This document shows, in pieces, positions 36,236 to 45,405 of a stretch of DNA of 53,025 nucleotides; position 1 is the first letter of the stretch, and each line of letters begins with the position of its first letter. The stretch covers positions 1-53,025 of the forward strand of contig PAAT01000059.1 of NCBI GenBank assembly GCA_002698965.1. The letters run 5' to 3'. A program made the position numbers and the translations under genes. Origin of the DNA: Rhodopirellula sp. (GTDB lineage Bacteria; Planctomycetota; Planctomycetia; Pirellulales; Pirellulaceae). The notes beneath the pieces are model-generated. The model made no database searches. It was not told the DNA's origin and worked only from the letters and a program-made list of their open reading frames with translations.

Positions 36236-36791
36236 TAAATTGAGTTTTAAGGAGACTAAATTAAATGGACTACTTATTATTACTAAAAATATTTTCAAGG
36301 ATAAGAGAGGCTCACTTATTCGCCATTATTGCCAGAAAGAAATAAACAGCATTAGTTCAATTGGAAATGTAGTTCAAATAAATGAAACCAGAACAATTAA
36401 CAAAGGAATTATTAGGGGAATGCATTATCAGTATCCACCTAATTCGGAAGATAAAATAATAACATGTTTAGAAGGCGAAATATTTGATGTAGCAATAGAT
36501 TTAAGAAATAATTCACCGACTTTTTTAAATTGGCATGGTGAAATTCTGAATCAAAATAACGGGAAAAGCCTACTTATACCAAAGGGGTTTGCACATGGTT
36601 TTCAAACACTATCGGAGAAGTGCAGATTATTATATTTTCATACTGCAAATTATCTCAAAGAATCAGAGGGAGGTCTCAATCCTATGGATCCATTAATAAA
36701 TATAAAATGGCCAGAAAATATTGAGGGAATGTCTGAAAAAGATAGAAATTATAAATATATAAATAATAAGTTTGAAGGAGTAGTTATATAA
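36228..36791 (+). CDS. rfbC: dTDP-4-dehydrorhamnose 3,5-epimerase-like protein (RfbC family)
   Basis: A 187-residue cupin-fold sugar 3,5-epimerase. RGMHYQYPP has the catalytic His, CLEGEIFDVAIDLRNNSPTF, LIPKGFAHGFQTL and the closing ESEGGLNPMDPLINIKWP follow the family layout. Here it acts in a CDP- rather than dTDP-sugar pathway, epimerising C3, C5 or both of the 4-keto-6-deoxy sugar. This is an inference from the neighbouring rfbF and rfbG. It overlaps rfbG by 8 bp. Confidence 0.9.
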   Translation: MSNKLSFKETKLNGLLIITKNIFKDKRGSLIRHYCQKEINSISSIGNVVQINETRTINKGIIRGMHYQYPPNSEDKIITCLEGEIFDVAIDLRNNSPTFLNWHGEILNQNNGKSLLIPKGFAHGFQTLSEKCRLLYFHTANYLKESEGGLNPMDPLINIKWPENIEGMSEKDRNYKYINNKFEGVVI

Positions 36792-36792
36792 C

Positions 36793-38022
36793 ATGGAATG
36801 TAGACATTGTGGTCATAATTTAGTTCATTCTTTTGCAGATCTTGGTAGTGCTCCACCTTCAAATTCTTATTTGTCGGAAGAGCGATTAAATGATGCGGAA
36901 ACATGGTACCGGTTAAACGTTCTTGTGTGCGATAAATGTTGGTTGGTGCAAACAGATGATTATGTGGCAAGTGAAGAAATGTTTTCTGATGATTATGCTT
37001 ATTATAGTTCATTTTCATCATCTTGGGTTAACCATGCAAAAAATTATGTTGATCTTATAGTTCAAAAACTTGGATTAAATGAAAATAGTAACGTTGTAGA
37101 AATTGCAGCAAATGATGGATATTTGCTCCAATTTGTTAAGGGCAAAAATATTCCATGCTATGGAATTGAGCCAACTACCGGGACTGCTAATGAGGCAAAG
37201 AAAAGAGGGATTGAAATTGTAGAAAATTTTTTTACTGAAAAATTAGCATATGAGCTAGTGGCTAATGAGAAATCTGCCGATTTAATTATAGCTAATAATG
37301 TTCTGGCTCATGTGCCGGATATTAATGACTTTTTAAAAGCATTTAAGGCTTTATTAAAACCAAACGGAACAGCTACATTTGAATTTCCATATTTAGTAAA
37401 TTTAGTTGATAATATACAATTCGATACAATTTATCATGAGCATTTCTCATATTTAAGTTTAACTTCGTTAACAATAATATTCAAAAATAATGGTTTGCAC
37501 ATTTATGATATAGAGTATTTATCCACACACGGCGGAAGCTTAAGGGTTTATGCTAAAAATCAGAAATATTCAAAAAGTAATAACGAAAGCTTGTTGCTAA
37601 GAACTGCTAAGGAAAATGAAACCAATTTAGGTTTAAACGATTTAAACTATTATTTTGGGTTTATCAAAAAAATAGAAAAAGTTAAAAATAACTTGTTGAA
37701 ATTTTTAATAAATGCAAAAGAAAATAAAGAGAAAGTAATAGGATATGGCGCTGCTGCTAAAGGTAATACTCTAATTAACTATTCTGGGATTAAATCAGAT
37801 TTAATAAAATTTATTGTAGATAAAAATCCAAATAAACAAAATAAATTTATGCCAGGGAGTAAAATTCCTATTTTACATCCTTCATCAATTACAGAATATA
37901 AACCGGATTATATATTAATATTACCTTGGAATTTATCCGATGAAATTATTAATGAAGTTAAATCTGAATATTATAGTGAAGCAAAATTTATAACAGCAAT
38001 TCCAGAGTTAATTATCAAATGA
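36793..38022 (+). CDS. SAM-dependent sugar C-methyltransferase (TylC3/NovU type)
   Basis: A 409-residue three-domain C-methyltransferase. An N-terminal zinc-binding domain has CRHCG (residues 3-7) and CDKCW. The SAM domain has VVEIAANDGYLLQF and the conserved EFPYLVNLVDNIQFDTIYHE, HEHFSYLSLTSL region. A C-terminal domain has GYGAAAKGNTLINY. The family adds a methyl branch at C3 of 4-keto-6-deoxy sugars, so the CDP cassette should produce a 3-C-methyl 6-deoxyhexose. A weak Shine-Dalgarno sequence (AAGGAG, 36775-36780) precedes the start. Confidence 0.92.
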   Translation: MECRHCGHNLVHSFADLGSAPPSNSYLSEERLNDAETWYRLNVLVCDKCWLVQTDDYVASEEMFSDDYAYYSSFSSSWVNHAKNYVDLIVQKLGLNENSNVVEIAANDGYLLQFVKGKNIPCYGIEPTTGTANEAKKRGIEIVENFFTEKLAYELVANEKSADLIIANNVLAHVPDINDFLKAFKALLKPNGTATFEFPYLVNLVDNIQFDTIYHEHFSYLSLTSLTIIFKNNGLHIYDIEYLSTHGGSLRVYAKNQKYSKSNNESLLLRTAKENETNLGLNDLNYYFGFIKKIEKVKNNLLKFLINAKENKEKVIGYGAAAKGNTLINYSGIKSDLIKFIVDKNPNKQNKFMPGSKIPILHPSSITEYKPDYILILPWNLSDEIINEVKSEYYSEAKFITAIPELIIK

Positions 38023-38846
38023 GCGATTTAATATTAGTAACTGGTGCTAGTGGATTTGTAGGCAGGCAAGTTCTGAAGGAGTTAAATGTTCAAAATAAAA
38101 GATATAGGCTGATATTGAGGAGTGAAATTGATAAAAAACTCAAAAATAATAATATTGAATCAATAATTTATTCAAAGGACATTTTTAGTGAAACTATTGA
38201 TTGGTGGAGTGATGTTTTAAAAGATGTTGATATAATTATTCATTTAGCTTGGTATGCTGAACCAGGGAAATATGTTAAATCAGAAAAAAATATAGACTGC
38301 TTAATTGGAACTCTGAATATGGCAAAAGCTTCAGCTATTGCCGGAATACGAAAATTTGTGGGGATTGGGACTTGTGTTGAATATGATTTAAAGTACGGCC
38401 TTTTAGATGCTGATGACACTCCTTTAAATCCAAAAACTCCCTATGCAGGAGCAAAAGCGGGGGCTTACATGGCTTTATCAAATTATTTCAAATCATTAGA
38501 AATTGATTTTACCTGGTGTCGATTATTTTATTTATTTGGAGAAGGTGATGATTCAAGGAGATTAGTGCCTTATATTATTCAGGCAATAAAAGAGGATAGG
38601 GTCGTTAATTTAAGTAGCGGAAATCAAGTTAAAGATTATTTAGATGTTAAAGAAGCGGGAAGACAAATAGTAAGACTTGCTATTGGAAATGAAAAAGGGC
38701 CTAAAAATATTTGTTCCGGCTTGCCCATTTCAGTGAGACAATTAGCTGAAAAAATAGCAAATGATTATAATAAAAAAAATCTTTTACGATTTGGAGTTAA
38801 TTCAGAAAATGAAGATGACCCAAATTTTGTTGTTGGAAAAATTTAA
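38019..38846 (+). CDS. NAD-dependent epimerase/4-ketoreductase (SDR) of the CDP-sugar cassette
   Basis: A 275-residue SDR with GASGFVGRQVL at the N-terminus, GIGTCVEYDL for the catalytic Ser/Thr region and the YxxxK motif in TPYAGAKAGAYMAL. The gene order rfbF, rfbG, RfbC-like, C-methyltransferase, SDR suggests that it reduces the C4 ketone of the branched sugar to finish the CDP-6-deoxyhexose. It overlaps the methyltransferase gene by 4 bp, and its stop abuts the next start. The stereochemistry it sets cannot be predicted. Confidence 0.84.
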   Translation: MSDLILVTGASGFVGRQVLKELNVQNKRYRLILRSEIDKKLKNNNIESIIYSKDIFSETIDWWSDVLKDVDIIIHLAWYAEPGKYVKSEKNIDCLIGTLNMAKASAIAGIRKFVGIGTCVEYDLKYGLLDADDTPLNPKTPYAGAKAGAYMALSNYFKSLEIDFTWCRLFYLFGEGDDSRRLVPYIIQAIKEDRVVNLSSGNQVKDYLDVKEAGRQIVRLAIGNEKGPKNICSGLPISVRQLAEKIANDYNKKNLLRFGVNSENEDDPNFVVGKI

Positions 38847-39620
38847 ATGAAAATGTTTGATGAAGAAATAGTAGATAGGATTGATGCAATAAGTAAAAAT
38901 AAGAAATTAATTGATATCGCGAATAACTTTATGAGCGAATCAACAATTCCTAAATATTGCTATAACTTTAAATGGCAAAACAGGCCTATAATTCAATACC
39001 CGCAGGATGTGCTAGCTATGCAGGAAATTATCTGGAAGGTAAAACCTGATTTAATAATTGAAACTGGTATCGCGCATGGAGGATCATTAATATTTAGCGC
39101 ATCAATGCTCACATTATTAGATATACAAGACTGCCATGAGCAAAAAAAAGATACATTACATCTTAAGGAATCAAAAAGAAGAGTACTTGGAATTGATATA
39201 GATATTAGAAAACATAATAAAGAAAAAATATTAGAACATAGCATGTCTAATAAAATCGATATGCTAGAAGGATCTAGCATATCAGATGAAATTATCGAAA
39301 AAGTTCATAATTATGCGGAAAGCTATGAAAAGATTTTAATCTGTTTAGATTCTAATCATACATTCGATCATGTTTATAGTGAATTATTAGCTTATGCGTC
39401 GTTAGTTTCAATAGATAGTTATTGCGTCGTCTTTGATACAATTGTCAATGATCTACCGGAAGGAACTTATCCGGATAGGCCATGGGGGCAAAATAACAAT
39501 CCAAAAACAGCTGTTAAAAAATTCATCGCAGATAATCATAACTTTATAATAGATAAAGATATATGTAATAAGCTTTTAATAACAGTATCTCCAGATGGTT
39601 TCTTAAAGAGAGTTAATTAA
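38847..39620 (+). CDS. CmcI/cephalosporin hydroxylase-family SAM methyltransferase
   Basis: A 257-residue protein of the family annotated as cephalosporin hydroxylase (CmcI), which has a methyltransferase fold. Key blocks are QYPQDVLAMQEIIWKVKPDL, IIETGIAHGGSLIFSASML (SAM motif I), VLGIDIDIR, DSNHTFDHVYSEL (metal-binding-like DSNH...H) and the C-terminal DRPWGQNNNPKTAVKKFI. Relatives in sugar clusters are usually presumed to O-methylate deoxysugars. It follows the CDP-sugar reductase without a gap, so it may methylate that sugar. Confidence 0.87.
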   Translation: MKMFDEEIVDRIDAISKNKKLIDIANNFMSESTIPKYCYNFKWQNRPIIQYPQDVLAMQEIIWKVKPDLIIETGIAHGGSLIFSASMLTLLDIQDCHEQKKDTLHLKESKRRVLGIDIDIRKHNKEKILEHSMSNKIDMLEGSSISDEIIEKVHNYAESYEKILICLDSNHTFDHVYSELLAYASLVSIDSYCVVFDTIVNDLPEGTYPDRPWGQNNNPKTAVKKFIADNHNFIIDKDICNKLLITVSPDGFLKRVN

Positions 39621-39624
39621 TTTT

Positions 39625-40479
39625 ATGAATAATAAGCCTCTTGTATCTGTAGGTATGCCCATACGAAACGGAGGCAAATATCTAGAGTCAGCTTTAAAAT
39701 CAATAACTGATCAGACTGAACAGAATTTGGAGATAATTATTTCAGATAATAAATCCGACGACGGAAGTTCAAAATATTTAAAGCAATTAAGTGAAACCGA
39801 TGATAGAATTAAATACTATTGCCAAGATAAAATTATTAGAGCATATGATAATTTTAGATTCGTTTTAGATAAAGCTAATGGTGAGTATTTTATGTGGGCG
39901 GCTCATGATGATACCCGAGATCTAGAATATATAGAAAAATTAACACTAGAATTGCAGAAAAATGAAAAGGCAGTATTAGCTTTTGGTGATTTATTTATAA
40001 ATAATATTGACGATAATACATTCAATAAAAAGCAATTCGATTTTGACACTGCGAATATGAAAAAGATTTCAAGAATTAACAAAATTGCCTTTATGCAGTG
40101 CTTTCATATTTATGGGTTGTGGAGAACTAGGCATGTTAAAAAGATACCCTATTCATATTGCTCATGGTGGCCAGATCTTCCAATGATGTTGTCTGCTGGT
40201 ATTATGGGTAATTTTATTTATGTGCCTAATGTAAATTTTAATTACTTAGAAGTAAAAAAGACAAGTGCTGAAAGAATAAAATATCAAGATATGTCGCAAA
40301 AGTTTTCACTAGTTACAGCAGTTGCTGCTTTTATTTTTGCAACATATAATGCCACTTATAAAACTGGAGGGATAGCTGTTGGTTTTTATTGTGCTTTGTT
40401 AGTAACAATAAAACAAATTATCAATTTTCCTAAATGGATTATATATAGATATAAATTATATGCAAAAGTGAATGATTAG
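39625..40479 (+). CDS. Glycosyltransferase family 2
   Basis: A 284-residue GT-A glycosyltransferase. VSVGMPIRNGGKYLESALKSI, IIISDNKSDDGS and GEYFMWAAHDDTRD (the metal-binding acidic motif) are classical GT2. The C-terminal part has a membrane-contacting hydrophobic stretch (AAFIFATYNATYKTGG onward). It transfers one sugar of the repeat unit; following the CDP-sugar cassette, it may use that donor, but this is not shown by the sequence. It overlaps the next gene by 8 bp. Confidence 0.9.
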   Translation: MNNKPLVSVGMPIRNGGKYLESALKSITDQTEQNLEIIISDNKSDDGSSKYLKQLSETDDRIKYYCQDKIIRAYDNFRFVLDKANGEYFMWAAHDDTRDLEYIEKLTLELQKNEKAVLAFGDLFINNIDDNTFNKKQFDFDTANMKKISRINKIAFMQCFHIYGLWRTRHVKKIPYSYCSWWPDLPMMLSAGIMGNFIYVPNVNFNYLEVKKTSAERIKYQDMSQKFSLVTAVAAFIFATYNATYKTGGIAVGFYCALLVTIKQIINFPKWIIYRYKLYAKVND

Positions 40480-41599
40480 AATTCTGCACATCATAACAAC
40501 TTTAGAGCATGGTGGAGCAGAAAAGAATCTAATCTCAATTTCGTCGAACTTAGATAAAAACGAATTTAATCAATCAATAATATCGTTAACAACAAGCTCC
40601 AAAAAGTATTCAGATATAGCTGAATTAAATAATGTACAACTTATTAATCTTAATATTAATAACTTTATTACTGCATTAGTTGGGATATATAAAATTTGTA
40701 AATTTTTAAATCAATATAAACCACACATAGTACAAACGTGGTTATATCATGCGGACATTTTAGGTTTAATTATAAAAATATTGTATAAGAAGTATAAAGT
40801 TATTTGGAATATAAGATGTTCTCATTTAGCAGTTTCAGATATTTCATATACAACAAGAATAATTAGATATATTCTTAGTGTACGTTCACAAAAAGTTGAT
40901 GGAATAATATTTAATTCAAAAGCTGGTTTGGTTGAACATCGTAAACTTGGAATGTTTAACGAAAATAGCCATATAATACCTAATGGATTTAATCTTGAAG
41001 AATTTAAAGCTGATAAAAAAATAAGAGAAAAAATTAGGGAAGGCCTTCAAATTAATCAGGATGTTTTTGTATGCGGAATGGTGGCAAGGTATGATCCATT
41101 AAAAAATCATGATCATTTTATCAGAGCTGCTGCGTTATTGAATAAAATATACGGTAAAAAAATTATATTCTTATTAATTGGTGTAAATATTAATTGGAAT
41201 AATAAAAAACTAGTTAATAGTATTAACCATGAAAATTTAAAAGATAAGTTCCATCTCTTAGGCCAAAGGAATGATATAAACGATATTTTAAAAATTATTG
41301 ATTGTTTGGTTTTAACATCCATTACTGAGGGCTTTCCAAATGTAATAGGCGAAGCAATGGCAAGCGAAGTCCCTTGCGTATCAACATGCGTAGGAGATGT
41401 GGTTAGTATTATGGGTAATAGAAAAAATATTATTAAAATAAATGATGTGGCAGATTTAGTTTCAAAAGTTAATGACATAATAAATTTATCAACTGATGAA
41501 AAACTTGAATTAGGAGTAAACTTAAGAAAGAGAATAGAAAATAATTTTAGTATTGTTTCTACTATGAAGAAATATCGCATGATGTATTCAAATGTATAA
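40472..41599 (+). CDS. Glycosyltransferase family 4 (GT-B)
   Basis: A 375-residue GT4 enzyme. It begins IRILHIITTLEHGGAEKNL, the glycine-rich acceptor loop of the family. VQTWLYHADILG, HIIPNGFNLEEF, CGMVARYDPLKNHDHFIRAA, CLVLTSITEGFPNVIGEAMA and PCVSTCVGD are the standard C-terminal blocks, with the E(x7)E motif in EGFPNVIGE. The DxxGAEK start resembles transferases of O-antigen assembly. Donor and linkage are unknown. Confidence 0.92.
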   Translation: MIRILHIITTLEHGGAEKNLISISSNLDKNEFNQSIISLTTSSKKYSDIAELNNVQLINLNINNFITALVGIYKICKFLNQYKPHIVQTWLYHADILGLIIKILYKKYKVIWNIRCSHLAVSDISYTTRIIRYILSVRSQKVDGIIFNSKAGLVEHRKLGMFNENSHIIPNGFNLEEFKADKKIREKIREGLQINQDVFVCGMVARYDPLKNHDHFIRAAALLNKIYGKKIIFLLIGVNINWNNKKLVNSINHENLKDKFHLLGQRNDINDILKIIDCLVLTSITEGFPNVIGEAMASEVPCVSTCVGDVVSIMGNRKNIIKINDVADLVSKVNDIINLSTDEKLELGVNLRKRIENNFSIVSTMKKYRMMYSNV

Positions 41600-41616
41600 T
41601 AAATTAATATACTAAT

Positions 41617-42957
41617 ATGTGCGGAATAACGGGATTTATTAATTATAAGTCATCTGAATTGAATATAAGAAATACTATTCAAAAAATGACTTATTCCATT
41701 GAACATCGAGGTCCCGATAACATTGGAAGTTGGCTAGATTCAAACGACGGTATTGCTTTGGGGCATAGTAGATTATCTATAATTGATCTTAGTGCCAATG
41801 GGAATCAGCCAATGGTATCAAAATGTTCTAGATATGTGATTGTGTATAACGGTGAATTGTACAATAACAATAAATTAAGACATGAATTAGAGATTTCAAT
41901 TGATGGAAAAAATACAAAATGGAATAGTCATTCTGATACTGAAACAATTATAGAGTGTATTAGTTTTTATGGCGTTGAAAAAACTCTTATGAAAATAAAT
42001 GGCATGTTTGCTATGGCTGTTTGGGATAAGAAAGAAAAAAAACTATTTTTGGGAAGAGATAGAATAGGGGAAAAGCCATTATATTATGGGTGGGGTAACG
42101 GAGTATTTATATTTGGTTCTGAATTAAAATCATTAAAGGAGAATTCAATGTTTTCATTGGAAATAGATCGGAACGCTTTATCTCAATATATGAGATTAAG
42201 TTATGTGCCTACTCCATTATCAATATATAAAAATTGTAATAAATTGAGTCCAGGATCATTCTTAACTATTCACTTAGAAGGTGCTAATGAAAATGACTAC
42301 AAGATATCTAAATATTGGGAACTTTCGATTGAAAATAATTATAAATCTTATGACGATGTAAATTTTGAAGAAAAAGTTATTAATCAACTTGAAACTTCAA
42401 TACAGAGCCAAATGGTTTCAGATGTGCCAATTGGAGCATTTTTGTCAGGGGGAATAGATTCGACTTTAGTCGTTGCATTGATGCAAAAAAATTCTTTAAA
42501 CCCAATTAATACATTTACTATTGGATATGATTATCAAAATTTAAATGAAGCAAATTACGCAAAGGAGATTGCTAATTATCTAGGCACAAATCATACCGAA
42601 CAGTACGTAACAAAACGTGATGCATTAGGCGTTATCCCTAATCTATCGCATATTTACGATGAACCATTCGGTGATTCATCACAAATTCCAACTACTTTAG
42701 TTTCTGTTTTAGCAAAGGATAAGGTCAAGGTAGTACTTACAGGTGATGGAGCCGACGAATTATTTGCTGGTTACCCTCGATATATACTAACTCATCGTTT
42801 ATGGAGGGTGCTTAACAATATTCCTATGGGCATAAGGGAAAGTTTTTCCAGTATGCTTAATTGCTACCCTTATGAATTACTGAATAAAATATTTACATTG
42901 TTTTTTAGCAGAGATTTATTAACAAAATCAAAAAAAATAAAATATCTTACTTGTTGA
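41617..42957 (+). CDS. asnB: AsnB-type amidotransferase copy 3, N-terminal part (frameshifted gene)
   Basis: The 5' part of an asnB gene broken by a frameshift. The 446 residues include Cys2 (MCGITGF), [24 protein letters not shown], the PP-loop SGGIDSTLV and [14 protein letters not shown]. It then ends KIKYLTC at a premature TGA (42955-42957), where family members continue. The continuation ([12 protein letters not shown]...) is found in the frame shifted by -1 from 42951. Together the fragments make about 640 residues, a normal AsnB length, so one base appears to have been lost near 42950-42957. A run of eight A lies shortly upstream (42930-42937). Real mutation, sequencing error or -1 slippage are all possible. 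Confidence 0.85.
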   Translation: MCGITGFINYKSSELNIRNTIQKMTYSIEHRGPDNIGSWLDSNDGIALGHSRLSIIDLSANGNQPMVSKCSRYVIVYNGELYNNNKLRHELEISIDGKNTKWNSHSDTETIIECISFYGVEKTLMKINGMFAMAVWDKKEKKLFLGRDRIGEKPLYYGWGNGVFIFGSELKSLKENSMFSLEIDRNALSQYMRLSYVPTPLSIYKNCNKLSPGSFLTIHLEGANENDYKISKYWELSIENNYKSYDDVNFEEKVINQLETSIQSQMVSDVPIGAFLSGGIDSTLVVALMQKNSLNPINTFTIGYDYQNLNEANYAKEIANYLGTNHTEQYVTKRDALGVIPNLSHIYDEPFGDSSQIPTTLVSVLAKDKVKVVLTGDGADELFAGYPRYILTHRLWRVLNNIPMGIRESFSSMLNCYPYELLNKIFTLFFSRDLLTKSKKIKYLTC

Positions 42958-43544
42958 AGAATAATAATCTACGTAATTTTTATTATGAAATTATTAGTCA
43001 TACATCTGGAATAGATAATATAGTTTTAGGCTCTAAAACTAATATAAATTCAGCAGGAAGTATTTTCAATAGAGATAATACTAAATATTTCGGTATTGAG
43101 AGATACTTGCAATATTTAGACATTCATTCTTATTTGCCAGACGATATTTTAACTAAAGTAGATAGGGCTGCAATGAGTGTTAGCTTGGAGACAAGAGTTC
43201 CATTTTTAGATTACAAGTTGGTAGAATATGCATTTCAATTACCAAGGAATAAATTAATAAAAAATAAAAATGGTAAATTAATTTTGAAAAAAGAATTAGA
43301 TAAGTATGTGCCAAGAAGGTTAACAGAGCGCCCCAAAATGGGTTTTGGTATTCCTTTGCAAGAGTGGCTGGCAGGGCCCTTAAATGATTGGGCTAATGAT
43401 TTGTTAAGTGAAAAAGTCATAAAGGAACAAGGATATTTAGATTATGAACTTGTAAATAAAATCTGGAATAGATGTAAAAAGGACAATTCACATAGCTTAA
43501 TATGGAATATATTGATGTTTCAGAATTGGTTAACTAGTAAATAA
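42951..43544 (+). CDS. asnB: AsnB-type amidotransferase copy 3, C-terminal part (frameshifted gene)
   Basis: The 3' part of the same broken asnB. It has no convincing independent start (a TTG at 42951, no Shine-Dalgarno sequence) and encodes 197 residues that match the end of the AsnB synthetase domain: [49 protein letters not shown] and the closing [13 protein letters not shown]. These residues are well conserved and there is no second lesion, so the frameshift is recent or artificial. It is followed after one base by the next asnB copy. Confidence 0.85.
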   Translation: MLKNNNLRNFYYEIISHTSGIDNIVLGSKTNINSAGSIFNRDNTKYFGIERYLQYLDIHSYLPDDILTKVDRAAMSVSLETRVPFLDYKLVEYAFQLPRNKLIKNKNGKLILKKELDKYVPRRLTERPKMGFGIPLQEWLAGPLNDWANDLLSEKVIKEQGYLDYELVNKIWNRCKKDNSHSLIWNILMFQNWLTSK

Positions 43545-43545
43545 A

Positions 43546-45405
43546 ATGTGTGGTATAATTGGAGGTTTTGGGTCAGCTAGCTATAATAAAGGAGATATTA
43601 ATAGAGCATTAGATACAATTATTCATCGCGGCCCCGATGATCATGGAATTTTGATCAGATCTAAGTCATTTATAGCTGCAAGAAGATTGGCAATTATTGA
43701 TACAGTAAATGGTAATCAACCATTATGTAATGAAAATAAAAAAATTTGGGCAGCGCAAAATGGTGAAATTTACAATTACCGAGAATTGAAGTTAGACTTA
43801 ATTAATAAAGGTCATAAATTTCAGTCTAATTGCGATACAGAGGTTTTAGTTCATCTTTATGAAGAATATGGGAGAACATTTGTAAATAAATTGAGGGGGA
43901 TGTTTTCATTTGTTATTTTGGATACTGAGAAAAATTTAATGTATATTGCTCGAGATAGGTTTGGGAAAAAACCTTTATACTATTATAACTATAATAATAT
44001 ATTTTTATTTGCATCGGAAATTAAAGCGCTAAAATCATTAATATCTGATAGTAAAATCAATTTAACTTTATCAGATCAGGCTATTTATGATTATTTGTCA
44101 CTATCTTTTATACCTCAGCCAAATACAATTTATAACGAAATAAAAACAATTGAGCCGGGATCCTATATTGTTATTAAGGATGAGAGAATAGTTCATAAAA
44201 AGTATTGGGATTTAAATGCAAAAATTAAATATTCGCATGATTACGAAGAAATATTGACAGATGTCAGAAAAAAAATACAAAAATCTGTTCAAATCCGATT
44301 AAGAAGTGACGTGCCTCTTGGTGTTTTGTTGTCTGGCGGGATTGATTCAACTGTAGTGACATACGAAGCAAAACAAATATATGGTGATGATTTGAAAACC
44401 TACACAGTTGAGAATGAAGATGAAAATTTGAATGAATCAGAAATTGCCAGCAGGACATCTGATTTTTTAGGAGTAAAAAATTATCGGCTAAAACTTTACT
44501 CTACTCCTTTAGATGATCTATTAAAATTAGTCGAGCACTATGATCAACCATATGCAGATTCAAGTGCCATACCGAGTTATGGAATATGTAAGTTAGCCAA
44601 ACAACATGTAACGGTTTTATTAAATGGTGACGGAGGGGACGAGTTATTTGGTGGATATAGAAGATATTATGCATCTCATAAATTAGATAATCTTAATTTT
44701 CTTAGCCTTAAATTATTAAAATATTTTGACAAAATTATTTCTACTAAAAATAGTAATAGAAGAAATAAAATTGGCATGCTCAAAAGATTTGCAAAAGGAG
44801 CAAATATGAATCCGGCTGATAGATATTTAGCGTGGACATATGATATGCTCAATGAGGCTGACAAAAAAAATGTATGGAAAAAAAAGAACATGAATCCAAC
44901 CGAAAATTTAATTAATTCCTTTTTTGATAGTGGTGAGTGTAATGTTCGTAAAATGATGAATTGTGATGTTAATCTTATATTACTTAGTGACTTGCTTGTA
45001 AAAATGGATATGGCAAGCATGGCTGTATCTGTTGAGGCTAGATCTCCACTTTTGGATCATGAAGTTGCAGAAGCTTCAGTAAATATTCCAAGCAAATTTT
45101 TATTTCGTAATGGTTCTACTAAATCAGTTCTTCGTGATGCATACAAAAATGTTATTCCAAATGAAGTCTTAAATGCGCCTAAAAGGGGATTTGAGATCCC
45201 TATGAAAAAATGGCTTAATAAAGACTTTAAATGTTTAATTATGGATTTATTTAGTAATAATAATGCAAAGGTGTATAATTATTTAGATAAAAATTTTGTT
45301 ACTAAATTGTTTAATGGAGATATTATGGAAGGAAAAAACACTACATATTTAAAATACTCAATTTTAGTATTGGAGTTATGGTTAAAAAACTATAGTGGAA
45401 AATAA
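43546..45405 (+). CDS. asnB: AsnB-type glutamine amidotransferase (copy 4)
   Basis: A complete 619-residue copy. MCGIIGGFG (Cys2), HRGPDDHG, RRLAIIDTV, QNGEIYNYREL and CDTEVLVHLY form the glutaminase domain; SGGIDSTVV is the PP-loop and NGDGGDELFGGYRRY the following block, with KMDMASMAVSVEARSPLLDH near the end. It lies directly behind the frameshifted copy, but differs from it throughout (for example the N-terminal 25 residues), so it is not a fresh duplication. It probably amidates a different sugar carboxylate. The 3' end overlaps the next gene by 11 bp. Confidence 0.92.
   Translation: MCGIIGGFGSASYNKGDINRALDTIIHRGPDDHGILIRSKSFIAARRLAIIDTVNGNQPLCNENKKIWAAQNGEIYNYRELKLDLINKGHKFQSNCDTEVLVHLYEEYGRTFVNKLRGMFSFVILDTEKNLMYIARDRFGKKPLYYYNYNNIFLFASEIKALKSLISDSKINLTLSDQAIYDYLSLSFIPQPNTIYNEIKTIEPGSYIVIKDERIVHKKYWDLNAKIKYSHDYEEILTDVRKKIQKSVQIRLRSDVPLGVLLSGGIDSTVVTYEAKQIYGDDLKTYTVENEDENLNESEIASRTSDFLGVKNYRLKLYSTPLDDLLKLVEHYDQPYADSSAIPSYGICKLAKQHVTVLLNGDGGDELFGGYRRYYASHKLDNLNFLSLKLLKYFDKIISTKNSNRRNKIGMLKRFAKGANMNPADRYLAWTYDMLNEADKKNVWKKKNMNPTENLINSFFDSGECNVRKMMNCDVNLILLSDLLVKMDMASMAVSVEARSPLLDHEVAEASVNIPSKFLFRNGSTKSVLRDAYKNVIPNEVLNAPKRGFEIPMKKWLNKDFKCLIMDLFSNNNAKVYNYLDKNFVTKLFNGDIMEGKNTTYLKYSILVLELWLKNYSGK

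Noticed and set aside
41113..41580. Antisense open frame of 155 codons opposite the GT4 gene
   Set aside because: The plus strand encodes a clear GT4 glycosyltransferase; the antisense frame has no recognisable motif and results from A/T-rich codons lacking stops.
41617..45405. Tandem asnB copies 3 and 4 as a recent duplication
   Set aside because: The two differ throughout, including N-terminal segments and the block after the PP-loop, so they appear to be old paralogues brought together.
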